Shown here: positions 33,851 through 47,900 of the stretch, piece by piece
How positions within the stretch are numbered: the stretch's first letter is position 1
How the letters are laid out: the number at the start of each line of letters is the position of its first letter
Assembly: GCA_026419785.1 (NCBI GenBank)
Contig: JAODTK010001477.1
Span: 434,001-498,000, forward strand
Source: Sclerodactyla briareus
Lineage: Eukaryota > Echinodermata > Holothuroidea > Dendrochirotida > Sclerodactylidae
Reading direction: 5' to 3'
DNA length: 64,000 bases
Program-made: the position numbers and the translations under genes
Notes under the pieces: model-generated
Database searches by the model: none
What the model was told of the DNA's origin: nothing
The model's input: only the letters and a program-made list of their open reading frames with translations

Positions 33851-36745
33851 ACTAGATATGGCATGACATTTTCGGGATGACGTTGTTCAGTAGTTTTGGT
33901 TATTTCATGCCATGGGTGGGTCAGAAGAAGTCTAGAGATATACATTACATGGGATGGGCATTCCCCCCCCGAGTAGATCTATCCAACCCGATTGCGGAAG
34001 ATTCCCGAGACCTTGGGGAAAATTCCCACCGATCACTGGTTGTAAAACGCTTCAACAATCCATCATGCAGTAATCAATTCGAAAGAATAGGAGAAGGTAG
34101 AATAATGCAAGAGACTATGTCGGCTATTAAAGCGACACCGCCGGCACACTGTGTATTTGGGCAGGTGCTTTATTTTCAATTTTCGGGAGGTTTTGTAGGA
34201 CGGGCAAAACCTCCAGACAGGGAATCCCCCGTTGCATAGGCTCCCCCAAATTGAGTATGCATTCGTACGATGGGATAGCGGAACTTTCAGGGGTGTTGCT
34301 CGAACGTTTTTTCGCGCGGTGGCTACCACTGGCTCCGCTCCATGCATGACGTATAATGTCTGTGGCTCATGCAGCTATTGAACAACACTGTTGTCACCTT
34401 GGAGCTATATTGTTGTCACTCACTGCAATGTATGTAGCCTGGCATCGGCTATAATAGCTGATATCTATTACTGTGCAGTTTCACACGAATCATGCAGCAT
34501 TGCTGAAGCACTCATGCCTTATCGGAGGGTGGTAGAAGAGAGATACGGCGGAGCGGACGACGCGACGGACGTTGCTGTATGGACCAGACGTAAAAAGCAA
34601 CGGTACGGAGCGGCAGCCAAGAAACAAGCCGATCACGAAAATATGACTTGAATCGCGCATACGTCGACTGCAGTTGAAGGAGGAAGCCTTCCGCGAGTAT
34701 CACGACAAGGGCGATCATCAATATCTTATTTCTCTGAACCTCTAGTTGCGGATCACACAAGAGGCTCAAGGAGTAACACGAGCACGACCTAGCCTAATGA
34801 TTTTGCACAGTTAGGCCTAGCCACAGGAGGTGCTCGGATCCCCCAATTTTTTTGAACTTAGTCTATAACTTAGGAAACCCTCCTTTTTTGTCGTAGGGCC
34901 AGGCTGAGTTGATGTTGTCCCGGAGCTCCTCCTGTGGGCCATCCTACTGATTTTCATCATGTTTCCGTGTTTAGGTCATGACATCTTGGATGAGTAATCC
35001 TCCAAAATACTCCAAATGGGTTTTGACTGACCGTCTAGCCTTTTAGTACGGTACTAGAGCCTGTTCCCGAGACGCAGGCTGGCCCTTGCCTAGCCTCCTT
35101 GACCTAGCCTCGCCTACGGGTGGTGTAACCACAGTCTAGGCTGCATGTGCGAAATACGTTTTTTCGATACAGAACAAAACAACATTTCAATTGGATTCAA
35201 GCCTAGGCCTAGGCAAGCTTCAGTGAACATGCAATTGGAACATGCAATTGCAAAGCAAGGTGCAAAAGACCATGGCAGTTTAGCTGTACAATATCTAAGT
35301 GGAAGTTGCCTACTCGCCGTACTGGTTTTGTGCACGCGTAGTACCCATCATCCATAGTGTGGGCCCAGGCCTAGGCCTACGTCTTATGGAATTAAGGTTT
35401 GTTGCTAATTTTACAGAAAATGTACTAGCCTAGGTCGGGGCCCATGAAAAATTAGATAGTTGTTAATAACAAATTAGAATCATACTTTGGAGAAAAATGT
35501 TTTTAACCAAGAGGCCTATGCCTGGGACAGTATCTAACTAGTCTATCAGATGCCGAAATTCATTCATATGGGCATATGCCACACTTTGCTACAGGTAAGT
35601 TAACTCAATGTGTAAATTGGACTAAAAATTCATGTAAAATGGGAGTACTATCCAACTTCTGAACAGTTTTCTTTCCAAAACTTACTCTACACATCAGCCA
35701 TGCACAAGCAATTCTGACTGTCAATTTGGCTTTTTTCTAACTAACAGAAGGTGGTTTTTCCCGTCTTCACCCCGGCCGCTGGATCTATCCGGTTACGCTA
35801 AATACGCACTGAGGCTAGCAATTAGGCTATTTAATATGGAAGCCAAGTTTGGCAAAAATGAAAGTTCGAACACTTTTCAACCGATTTTTCCTATAAAACC
35901 TGCAAACATGGCAATAATAATCCAGAAACGACCAAGCAGGGCGGATAGGAGGTTGGGCGAATAGGAATGGCCAAAACGACCAGCTTCCGTCTACAGTAAC
36001 ATCACGATATAAAATTTACCCTTTTTATGTATTGTAAATCAGGGATATTTGAGACACTTGGGTAAATTGAGGTGATTTTGACTTTCGACAGATCAAACAA
36101 TGGATGCTCTCATTAGGGTTTCCAACCTCATTTTCCTGCATTCCATATACACAAAATTTGTTGCAAAATTACCACTGCCAACCAGATATTTTTTCAACTG
36201 GTGGTGTCATTCCTGGGAGCCCCCACAAACATACAGTTAGCCAGCATCCCATAGTGAGGCCTAACCTACCGTACGATGTGCTGTACTATGATCCATTCCA
36301 TGAAACACATATTATATTATAGGTCTCACTCGCCTGATGTTCTTTTACCCTGTATGCATTTTTCTAGATGTTTCTCCATCTATGAAGTTTCAGGAAGGAA
36401 ACACAAACTGATTCTCCTTTACCATCGCAGACACATGCACAGAGAACAACTGCAAGCAATCATCCTGTTACTCTGTGATCATGATTCCAGTACAGTAGCC
36501 CAGCACAGTGCTCAAAATTAAAATGGAGGGATTCGTGTTATTAAAACGCACCATGAATGAATGGTCCTTCAACTCATACGGTTTTTGGCCAGAAGTGCAG
36601 TGTGATTCTCTGTGTCACAATTGCAGTTTTGCAAGATCATTAAAATGACCACTAACCACAACCAGTCTCAATGATTATGCTAGATGCTTCCTCCTCTCTC
36701 ATCCCAATCTGGTTGATCAGGTCGCTGACTGTAGGAACCAATTTG
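33851..36745. other. Intergenic region, no gene recognised
   Basis: Notable only for dense AGGCCTA/TAGGCCT motifs around 35200-35215 and 35368-35380. Open frames are short and family-less. Confidence 0.5.
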
Positions 36746-38690
36746 CTGAATTTGAACACAAGATGACCTTTGACCAGTTGACTTGAAATTCATCGGAGAC
36801 CCCTGCATGTACCTGTACCGCCATTCGTCAACCAGTCATTTGTAATTGGAACGCATCTGATTATTATGCTAGATTAACAGCTGGCCGGACTGTTCCACAA
36901 ATGGCAGGAATTATACCCCTAATATGACCTCTGACCTTAAAATCATGGACCATTGATCAATGATAATATGACCAATTTTTCATGATCAATCCGATATATT
37001 ATGTGAGAGTACAGAGGCAAGTCGAAACATCTGATAGCTGCGGGACGCAAAATTCCATTCCTGTGGCGAATACACTGCATGTATTTCTTTCCTCACCCAA
37101 TCCACATTTATTGTTTGTTCACATTAATTGAACCCTTTACTGTCATCTGTCATAACCTTGGAATGGCTTGGAACATGACTACCATATTAGCCTAATCTTT
37201 TTGCCAAATTGCCATCAGTGCCCAGCACAAAGGTACCCAACTAACTCTTCCTAGGCCTGTATATTACTTCAGGTACCAACAAACTTAGTGTATCCAGCAC
37301 AACTCCTAGGCCTTAGGCATGAACATTGGAAAACACACTTGTCTTCCACATGGGAAGTCCTCGCCAACCCCAAGGTATGACATATCTTCCACAGAACTGC
37401 CTGTACCCCTCCACCCCCAATTCCTTATTCTAACCCACCTCAGTGTCTGACACACAAAGTAAAACAGGCCTGAGTCCCTGCTCTACAAGCTGCCACCCTG
37501 CAGCTCCAGAGTAATTAATGTAAACAAACCACTCTCACAGAGATATCAATGGAAGGGCTGCATTGGGATCGACAATTGAGGGGTAATTTATTGGATTTCA
37601 TTAAAATCTGATCACAACGATGCAAAAAAAGGTAACTCAGCCTGCCAGTGGCATGCTTCATCTCCCACCCACCAAGTTTCAAAACCTGATTGCATGTTTT
37701 GGTTCAGAGTTACGAATGATGCAGTACTTATGGGGGTCTTATATTGGATTTCAAATTACAAATTCCATTCACAATATGCAAACAAAATGTTCTTCAGCCT
37801 AGCAGTGGCATAATTTCATCCACTCACAAAGTTTTTCAGCCTGATTGCATGTACGGTTTCTGCATTTACGAAAATGAACGTGACGAACAAAAACTAACGA
37901 ACGAAAGAACAAACTAACGAACGAACTGACGGAAAGACATGATGAATTGTAGGGCTGCTTACCCCCAACTAAAAACCGTTGCCGGACTTCAAACCAAATA
38001 ACCTGAACTTGACGTGACCCTAGGTTGACCTTCAGCTGGAATGCCTGACACCCCATGTACTGTAACAATTGTTCATGGTACTACATGCAAGTGATCAATT
38101 CTCATGATCATCAAATTCGATCTGTGGGAGAAGTAGCTTATTCTCATATGATCATTAAATGAAAAATTTGGCAAATGATGAGTGATGACCCCTAGATGAC
38201 CTTTATGACCTCAATCCTGAAAAACCCTGTATGAGCATAAGTATTCGATACATAAGCCAACTGTCATGATCATCTGATTTCAACTCCTAGAGGGCATTTT
38301 TGCATCCGTGTACAAAATGGCCCACCATGACCCCCAAATGATCTTTGACAATTCCTGAAATATGTAACCATTGGTCAATGATAATAAATGATACTGACGA
38401 ACTGACCAACTAATAACCATGTCTTCAAATTGAATATGTGGGGGAGAAGTGTCTATCGCGCAAATAGGAATCTCAAATCTCTGACCCCCTGTATGTCGCA
38501 TCATATCGATCTAATGACAAACTTTCCTGATAATCTGATTCAACTATATGACAATCATGAAAATGACCAAAATTGTTAACATTAATTTTCAGTAGCTTGT
38601 TACATCCCAGATGACCCTCCTGTGGCAATCATGTGACCCACTTTCATCATGATCTGTCGAGTATAGATGTATGTATCTCAGGCAATTTGA
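36746..38690. repeat. TGACC-rich dispersed repeats (R2-related), interrupted by R3
   Basis: Repeated TGACC/ATGATCA text with CCATTGATCAATGATAAT near 36951 and CCATTGGTCAATGATAAT near 38368, linking it to the 9.3-9.56 kb repeat. Units are short and degenerate. Confidence 0.6.
37615..37965 (-). repeat. Repeat family R3, minus orientation
   Basis: Holds two related sub-units (CAGCCTGCCAGTGGCATG... near 37638 and CAGCCTAGCAGTGGCAT near 37795), each with TTTCA.CC.GATTGCATGT. It ends in AACGAACGAAAGAACAAAC and a GACATGATGAATTGTAG border, the reverse complement of the R3 opening at 23.05 and 48.36 kb. Confidence 0.7.
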
Positions 38691-40160
38691 ATACATTGTG
38701 GACAGATAGAATTAGACATGCATGATCACAATTGCTTCCTATCTTTAGGCTGTGGTAAGCTGAAAAATTGTGATATTTTATTTTTGGCACTAATTGTGTA
38801 ATATTCCTGTAAAGTATGTATGTATGTTAAACATGTAGAGATCCACATTTTATTCCCATCTAAAACGGTAATTTTATGTAAATTTTAACTCCATGGAACG
38901 AATAATGTGCAGATTTCTTCACGTGAACGGTAGAATACGGTATTCCCAACACCCAGTGAAGAGTACTAGGGTTAACTATTTGTATTCTTTTTGCAGGATT
39001 CTTCATGACCTGACTTTTTCCTGTTTATGAACACATTGTTTCAACCTCCCGTTTATCTACTTCCAAACTCAGTTCACCACCAAATCCTCGGACCTTGCAC
39101 CCACCCCTGTCCACAAGCCAGCTCCTGTCAACAAAACTCTGAACTGTCAACCCCATCGCCGTTTCTCGTTTTGTCAGACTTATTGTCGACAGATTAAAAA
39201 ACTTAAAGCACAACTTTACTCTAGACATAAGTTCGGCAAAATCAAGACAAACATGATGACAGATTGTATTTTGCGACTGGTAACAGTTTACATCCTCTCT
39301 TTTCATTTCCTCCCCTGACAATAGGTTCCTCAACACTAGTGAAGTTGCAACCTGCCACTGAACTAAACATGGCCCGTGTCCCCTGTAGTGTCAGTTCCAT
39401 CCCATCCTCCATTTGAGAGACCGCTGCAACTGGAAGTCTACATGTGGAGCTGGCCCAGTCTACGTCAGAGTCACTTATTCGTGGATTCCGTCAAAAAAGA
39501 GGAATGGCAGTTTTTCTTCCTGAGATCAGTCCGTGGTTTATAACCGTTTATACTGCACATGGTTTTTCTGAGGTCAGCCCGTGTTTATTACCGTTTATAT
39601 GAACTGTATTTCTGAGATCAACCCGTGTGTTATTACCGTTTATTCTCCTGATGGTTGTGATAATTCAAGATGGTCTAGAATGACACTGTGAAGCTATTAT
39701 TTATATTCATCCATATCATTCAACTCCTATTCATTCCCTATTTTTTTTATGCTATACTGATGCATGAAGCCTTGCTGTCCGTAGAAATTAGCGATTAAAG
39801 TAATATATTTGTTTTTGGGCACCATCACTTTCAATGTTATGAATTCTATTTTAGTCTGGGATCAATGCTGTTATTGCAGCACTTACCTATGACTCCACAG
39901 GCCACCTGCAGAAGACCGCAGCTATGGATTCGCCACAAAATGATGGACCTTAGTCAAGATGCTGCAATCTGCTATCAGCAGAGGACGAACTACAGCACAC
40001 ATACCAACGCCTTTTGATCGTTGGTAGTCTCAACCACCCTCCTATCACCGTTGGCCAAAGATCCCCCCTCCCCCCCCCCCCCACAATAGATCACTCATCA
40101 ATCCAGCTTTGTCTGGTTTTACAAGTGTCCCCTACTGATTTCTCGACGAAGCGGAGGAAT
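38691..40160. other. No gene recognised; 3-copy ~50-bp repeat at 39518-39655
   Basis: CTGAGATCAGTCCGTG, CTGAGGTCAGCCCGTG and CTGAGATCAACCCGTG each precede TTAT.ACCGTTTAT, at about 39518, 39568 and 39612. The rest is unassigned. A C-tract lies near 40065-40081. Confidence 0.6.
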
Positions 40161-40164
40161 CTAT

Positions 40165-40790
40165 GCGTCCTGCCAATTGTGTGTGTTGTGTGTGTATTGT
40201 GGTGGTGCCGCCTGGCTTGTGAACACAATTACTTGACCCCCGACCTGGATGTATGGAGCTCACTACTTGGGGTAATAGGGTGTTTCCCATGATGAGTACA
40301 TGAAATCGTTTTTTGGGGACAGGTCAGAGGTAATCCTGTCGCAGAAGGTTGGCGGATCGGGTTTTCATAATTTGGTGTGTGGCTTTCATTACTGGGGATA
40401 CCTGAACCCTATCCTTTTTGTATGGGCGGTGGTGAATTTGAAATTTATGAAATTTTGAAAAATTTGGAAAAGTCAATAATTTGGCCAATTTTTGGCTTGT
40501 GAACACGATAATTCGACCCAAACTGGTATGGATGAGCTCATACTTGGTATATGTTTCCCCATGAAAAGTACTGAACCCTATTGTTTTGGGGTCAGAGTCA
40601 GAGGTCACCAGAGGTCATAGCTTGAAAACTTTGTTGAACATGATACGTCCGCAATGGGTTGGTCCTGATCGGGTCGAAAATCCCACGGCTGGATGAATCT
40701 CATACTTGGTATGTGTGTTTCCCCATGCTGATGACATGAACCCTCTCGTTTTGAAATCACCAGGGGTCAAAGTCTGAAAGCCCTGAAATT
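40165..40790 (-). repeat. Repeat family R1, minus orientation, two to three units
   Basis: Starts in a GT-rich tract (TTGTGTGTGTTGTGTGTGTA). Units then carry GGCTTGTGAACAC.ATAATT, CTGGATG.ATG.AGCTCATACTTGG, GTTTCCCCATG..GAGTACATGAA and GTTTTGGGGTCAGAGTCAGA. These are reverse complements of the 54.5-55.95 kb units, and the GT tract sits at the same end. Confidence 0.75.
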
Positions 40791-40975
40791 TGTGTAGCTT
40801 ATCTTATCAAGAGTATAGAACCCTATTGGTTTGTGAAAAAATGGAAAATTTGTCAGACTGTTCTATGTTTCCAACAATTGCTGTACATATCTCTCTCTGT
40901 CCTTGTGCTTCTGCTATAAGTTTTCCAGAAAGAGTCAATGATTCACTGAGCCTTTTGGCTTTCTGGTTATCAGAG

Positions 40976-41048
40976 ATCAGATTAGCTCAGTCAGTAGAGC
41001 TCGGACTACTGGTCGGAAGATGTGAGCTCAAAACCCGAGTTTGCCATC
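40976..41048 (+). repeat. tRNA-derived SINE head
   Basis: GATTAGCTCAGTCAGTAGAGC resembles a tRNA A box and D arm, and GTGAGCTCAAAACCC, 26 nt downstream, is a weak B box. Similar in structure to the copy at 20156-20233. Not a functional tRNA by eye. Confidence 0.5.
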
Positions 41049-41675
41049 CTGTCGGAAGGACTATTTCAGTTTCAGCTCCATGCATTCCTCACCATCGTGT
41101 TAATTGGGGACCTGTAAGAATTTCTGTTACAAACGGCGCTGTCACTCATTATTGCAGAAGGGAGTAGGTTACTCTCCTTGTGTTGAGACCTGCAGGCTAA
41201 GCCAAGGCTCGCCACATGCTGGGTTTGTGTTGTGGTGGATTGTTACGACTTTGCCCCGCTCAGGCTCCTAAATCTAAAAGTATTCAAACTAATTTTATAT
41301 GTATTGGGATTCATGCTAAACTTCCTGGGGGAGGAGATAACAGATTCAGGGGTTTGGCTGGTTTTGAAAGATCGGCTCATCGCTCGAGTGAGTGATGATG
41401 GCTATGGCACTTGAACTCATTTGAAGCCAGGGGTCACACTGAATCCTCGACATTATAACAAGTATTTTCACGGATCTAAGCCGCTGACCATAGGCTTAAT
41501 CTGTTTGGGTCAGTTGCAAATGATCGCTGTCACACAGAGAGTGCATAGAGTGGGATGGGGGTGGGGGGTGCATAGAGTGGCTGATATTTCAGTAGAAGAG
41601 GGTGGGGTAGGATTGGAGGTCCTATAGAGGCCCATTCACATTTTTTAATCAACAATGAATACATTTTTGCTGTAT

Positions 41676-44600
41676 AATAATAATTAATAATGTGGGCTTA
41701 TATAGCGCCTTACGCAAGCCTCCAAGCGCTTTAAAAAGAGTGAAAGTCAACAGTTTTACGAAGAGGAAAGTTTTCAGCTTATTCTTGAAGGGTCAAACTG
41801 GTGGCCGACCGAGGTCCGTCTGTGTCGGCTATTCAACGAGATGGTCTGTCGAGACAAAGCCTTGTTACCGTAAGTATTAGTATGCGTTCTTTTTTTGATG
41901 ATATAGTGGCGAGATGACGACCGCCTAGTGCGTGTAGGGCAATACGGCTCAATCCAGGGTTCTACAGGGTTACTTTGGGGTCCGAATGCCCTTCGAAGAT
42001 TTAAACATGGTGAGTAAAAGTTCGAATGAGATACGAGCGGTGACATGGAGCCAGTGAAGATCCCGTCCATACCGAAACCGAGGTGAATAATGATAGTCTT
42101 GGGTGTCCTGGTGACAATTCTGGCTGCGGCATTTTGAATGTTTTGCAGTTTCTTTTGTTCGGAGCGGAGTCCAAAGAGTAGGCCCATTGCATAAATCGAG
42201 GCGGGATTAACGAACGAGTGTGCGAGTCTTTCGGAGGATGATTGGTCAAGGTATTTTTCTGATTTTCCGATCTGGGGAACACCGCAACCACCTCCCTGAC
42301 ACATCTTTACGCACATATCGTTTTGAGGTTCAGGCTTGCTGTCAAATAGAACACCAAGTTCTGGCGTCGGTGACTGGGTAAACCAAAGATCCCCCCGCCA
42401 ACAGGGAGTGGTGGAATGGGAGAAGAATTACAAAACTTAGAGGCGACATGGAATCTTGAGTCTTTTTGCTGATTTACCGTTTAGCATGTACATCTGTCCC
42501 AGTCCCTGACGATCAGAAACACCGCACTCGAGTAGCTGCATTGCAGATGTGCGTCTCGGCGTCTTTTAATGAAATATACACGTTTGATGCGTCCGGCGTT
42601 AACCATGTGATTCACTCCCGTGGGAGTTTTGATAATGTCGCTGATGTAACTGGTATAAAAATGTGTATAAGGGAGCACCTAGGACCCGACCTTGTGGAAC
42701 ACCGTCGATGTAGACAGGCGAGTGTTAAACCGAGTTGCCAATTGGCAACCACGCTGCGTCCTATTGGGCCAAATAATAACTTGAACGCAGCTCGATAGCA
42801 AACCCAACAATACCGTACCTGGTCTGGAGACCGATGCAGTAGGATTCATGATCGATTGTGTCAAAGGCGCGTCATATCAAGAAAAATGATAATAAATCCT
42901 TACGATTGTCGAGCACACATAGATCATTATATGAACTTTAAGGAAGCCGTTTCCATGCTGCGTACACGCAGGGCTCATAGGAGTGCCAGATGGAAATGGT
43001 GATACAGGTTGTTCCTGTTTGAAGTATTCTGCAACTGTGCCAGAGACACAGCGTTCACTGACTTTGGAGAGAAATGGTACAAAGCTTACCGACGGTTCAT
43101 TGCTGAGTGGTTGGTCCTTGTCCCAGTTGTTTTTTTCTTCAAATCTGAACAACATTAGCTGTTTTGAGCATGTCAGGACCTGTACCAGAAACAAGAGAGC
43201 GATTTACGATGTCCGTGATAACAGGCGAAGAGCGTCTATGCACTAACCAGAGGGGGTGAATAGGATCTAAAGTGCATGTCTTCGGTGGACGTCTTTAATG
43301 ACGCTTCGAACTTCATCAGTGGATAATCCCACTTGAACTTCGGAAGTACATTAGGCGTGATAGGGACTGATCGGCTGACGGTTTCTAGCAGGAGTGTTGC
43401 TGGCAAGCTCACCTTGAATGAGTCTATGTTCTCAGTGAGAAGTTGGCAACTTGGTTGCAAGACTCGTAGAGGAGTCAATGAGCAGGGAATTCCCTCTCAG
43501 AGTCAATTTAAAGATTGATTTTGATGTCCTGAACAAATTTGCGTCATCGTCGTCGCTGAGCTTAGCCGAGTAGTAATCGCGCTTAGCAGATTCAAAGCGC
43601 ATTTTTGTTTGTAAAAACCTGGCAGTAGTTGATGTAGATCTCTTTATCAACTACAAGCTTTGACTTTAACCCACGCGTTTTCAACAAGCCTGCTTTATTC
43701 AACGTTTTCTGTCTCCAAGCTGTCTTTGTGTGCCAGGAAGAGTTTGGTCGCAGGGCGTCTTATAGATGTAACCAGGGGCGCGTGAGTATACCCAGCAAGC
43801 TGCTAAGGCACATTGGGTGATACTATCAACTACGCTGGAAGTTATCTGCTCCTTTCATGTATAGAGGCTTGAAGACAGTAATGTCCCTGGCCTAAATTTT
43901 GCAACGGTCCAATCTCACGGATTTTACGGTAAGAGATTTCTTTTCGTGGTATTGAAGGACGGCTCATTTCAAACGATGAGACAACCGAAGAAGATCAGAA
44001 GGTAACCCAGAAATTATTTCTATATCATAGACAAACACTTGAAGACTTGTCAGTAATGAGCATATCAAGAGTATGTCCCACTAGTGTGGTAGAGTTTTCG
44101 ACGGTTTGCAACAAGGTTGGAGGAGTCGATAGCTCCGCAGGCATTGCCATTGCGGTCATTTAACATATGTCATTTGGATGTTGACGTCACCAAGCAATGT
44201 GACGTCAATCGGACATATTCTACATATTCCCATAAGGGAGGCAAAACTCATCGAAAACCACTCATGCTAGAGGAAGGAGGTTTGTATATAACGAGGAACC
44301 GTTTTGACAAAGATCTTAGTTTCACTGAGACATCCATAAGTTCAAGGATGACTATTTCAATCCCGTGTTGTGAACCCTTTGAACCCCTTATCGACATGAC
44401 TGCTAGTGAGGCCACCACACCCCTGTGTTTACGTGGGGAATGAACGAATTGAGTTAGATCGTCAAGTTTTAACTCGGAACTATCGCGCTAGCTCTGTCCT
44501 CTCCATGCATCCATTTTCGCAAACTGCAGGATTCAAGTAGCGTTGTCACTATCACTTCGCTTCTGGCAGCCATTTTTGTTGTTTAGGGAGCGGCATTCCA

Positions 44601-44960
44601 TAATCCAAGTTTTATAGTGGGGTGTTTAAAAATTACGATGCTATTGCCTATTTTGATGCTAGTATTAGAATCTATGGGCGTGGAGGATTAGGCATACCGG
44701 GTCGAATTCCTGGACGGGAGTACCATGCTTTTTGCCTCCACGACAGCCCCTGAATCGCCATAGAGTTTTTCGTTCCTCCTTCAATCGATCAAACACAGGC
44801 TTACGGACTCTACGATCCGCACGGCATCTTAGTGCAAGAAGGATATCCGAGTATACGCAGTTTAACTGGCATTGTATAGGCGGCGCGGTGTCAGTATCCC
44901 TGGAACAAGAACCACAACACAAAAACAACAGCCGCATTCAAAGCGATTGCGTGTCTTGGT
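41676..44960 (-). mobile_element. L2/CR1-like non-LTR retrotransposon, nearly full-length, degraded
   Basis: Read on the minus strand from 44960. Frames suggest an N-terminal region (FRGCRGGKKHG), then an AP-endonuclease region (MECRSLNNKNG, then VNTGVWWPH, LELMDVSVKLRSLSK, YKPPSSS, TSKQHM-like and IDSSNLV). A linker before the RT follows (AKRDYYSAKLSDDDDANLF), then RT segments. The RT segments end with LAHSFVNPASIYAMGLLFGL, KLQNIQNAAARIVTRTPK and LHWLHVTARISFELLLTMFK. The 3' end has GGCGCTATATAAGCCCACAT and a short ATT-repeat tail, typical of this group. Many frame changes and stops make it inactive in this sequence. The catalytic (F/Y)xDD box could not be identified with confidence. Confidence 0.8.
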
Positions 44961-44969
44961 AAGAGATCC

Positions 44970-47900
44970 GGCTTTGTTCATAACGGCAATGGACTAGTAC
45001 GAGCATAGGTGTAGGCTTATAGGATAGCAAGTAGGGAGCAAGTAATCCCCGTCCGACCGAACATGACTCGAAAAAACTACCAAAAAACCCTAAAAAACCT
45101 GCAAGTTATAGTAAAAGACACACAAAAAAGACTTGGGCCCGTGGAGAACCAATGGACGTCACACACAGTCCAATTGAGACAAACACAGAAAACGGCATAA
45201 AACGAAAAGCTAGAAGTGGACAATTGGCAGCAACGAAGCGCCTGAACCCATAAAATTTGTACTTATTTGCCATAAGGAGAGAGTGCTGTTGTTTTAAATA
45301 ATTCTGAAAACAGACATGCAACAATTGCTCATTCAAACTGGTTTATGTGGCTGAATTTTCTAGAAATCCTCCCCTTTTGTCAGATCCCCCCCCCCCCCTC
45401 CGAAAATTTTCCCGAGGATTCTCCCCCAAAATAAAATTCTTGTGCCAACACTGACGGTGACACACAGTTTCGACCATGGGATGCACAGTCCTGTTGTTCA
45501 GGAAGTCAAGTTTTCCATCACTGTGTCCAATCTTCCTGCATTGTATTCACTTTTTACAAACTGTCTGGCTATCGTAAACTTGAGATGTCTGTATTCATAC
45601 AAGGTCCACTTGTATGTAGCCTGACGACAGGCAAAACATGCTAATATGTACTGAATTGACAATTCTGAAAGGACACACTTGATTGGATTCTCTCCGTTGA
45701 TTGAGAGCCTGTCAGCCACATCACGTACATAGAAGAACAGTTTTGCAAAAAAAATTCATTTTTTTCATATTCATTTGTCCAGAATAAGCATTTTCGCATA
45801 TTTCTGAATGCAAATGGTGACACACCATAGCAAAATGAGATCTTCCGGTTCCATATGTCCACCTATCATAGGCCTCATAAAACATGTAAAACCAGTCCAC
45901 ACCCCCAACATATATTATTTCATGGGAATTGGGTTTTTGATGATGTACGGTATACATTAGTCATATTCTCCAAAGTAAGTGTCAATGAATCAACTGATGC
46001 AGCTAAACTGACATTGTCAATCCAAAAATCTGCCCACCGAGAATTGAGCTAGATGGCATGTCCATTTGATTTTAGGCCTCACAAATTGCATTTTTTCTTT
46101 TGAAAATATTAAATGCCTATATATCCTAAATGTTTTTCATACATTGCCAATTTGGAGTCATTTGTGCAAAAATTTCCCTTGATATGCAAATTGTTCTGTT
46201 TATATTTACAGAGTAAATTCTAGTTTGGGTACTCCACTGTGGCAGAAAACTGAGTGTTCAAACCTTCCAACAACTTTTGTGGAAGGGAAGCAATTTTGCT
46301 TATTTCAGGAACAATTGAGAACTGAAGAGTGCCATGGTCCATTTCAAGCCCATTTTGACGCGATTAAATACATTTTGATCTCATTCACACACACTCATGT
46401 TCAGCAGTGATTTGCGGCCGACTTGGCCTGGGCGACTGAACTGTCTCAGGGGATTATCTTTCGATCCCGTCCGCGCTATCTCATCACGTAAGGTTATGTG
46501 TCAGTCCATTACTGTATTACGTGCTTACAGCGTAGGCGAACGTATAAACAATACCCGGCGAGTACTAGCAATAATAGTCCAACCGGTGTATGTTGAGTGC
46601 ACATGTATATATGTCTATGGTTGAGTGACATATGGGGGGCAGGTCACGTGTCATAGAGATACTCGCTCCGACAGAGGGCGCTACTCTAACACATTGGATA
46701 CGGTTCTGTCTGGTACAACATGAAGCGCGCCCCCTATTTTGGCGAGAGTGTCGCTTCAACAGCGAAATAAATGGAATTGCACGATGTATGTGTGACGATA
46801 TCGTAATTTGCAGAGAAATACTGGAATTTATCTATACGGTGGTCCACTCGGCGTTTCCTATTAGTCATAAATCGCGGGCTGTCGCGCGCGACACGCGTAT
46901 GGATGTCACCGACCAAAAAAATCGCACATTCGCACTTCTCGTGCCCAATGAATAACCCTATAAATACACAGGAGCGAAATGTCTTTGTCGCGTATTCGCA
47001 CATTCGCGTGCCTAGTAAAGCACCTTACGTGGGCATATTATGAAGTTTTAAGGTATAATGTTGGAAAAGTATTTTTATTAACTATTTGAACGTTTCCCTA
47101 AATACTGACACCACTGTACAGGAAGCATTCAATTCGAGCACCATCGCGAAAGGCTAACATCAAGGACTCATCGGTACGGTCGCGTGTCAGCTCAAAGCGG
47201 GTGGGATGAAATACTTGGTCATGGTCCCTGTTGAATTGCATAAAAAACTAAGGATAAACAAGTCGACTGGCTCAGCTGTAGTAGTTCGCCTTTCAGCCTC
47301 ACCATGCCCCTCTCCATCTCTTTCCGTCACCTATACCGATCGCGCAACCATTGCCCCCAGTGTACGCTCGTATTTAGCAATCTCTCTCGGCTGGCCTCGC
47401 TGAAATTAAGGCGTCTTTCATAAAAGAAGGGAAAAGAGGGTATGTTCTGATGAAACGCCGTGAATTTTCGAGACATGAAACGCCCCAAATAGTTAGTTTC
47501 TTTGTAGTGTACGAGAATTCTTTAGAATTCTGTGAGGACCTTTGGTGTCCTTCTAACATGACCGAAAAGCTAAATCTCCACTAAGGATGAGGCCAAGGGA
47601 TTTGGTTGTTTTTTTAATTATAGAGTTAAATGTTAATCTCTCATAACCATAACAATTGGGCTTCTGTGCTGAGAACGTGCAATATTAAGTAGTCCTCCTT
47701 TAAACTGTCAACTTTGTGCTAATTTCCTCCTTCGTTCAGTTATACCTCATAGTTCCGCAGTGTGTACGGAAGAATACTCTTTAATTAGAGCTTCGAAGTT
47801 CTGGGCGTAGCGCGTGCCCATTGCCCCCCCCCCCAAAAAAAAAAAAACAAAAATTGTGTCAGAGGTATCATCCAATTTCGTCATCCTTTCAAAGTATTCT

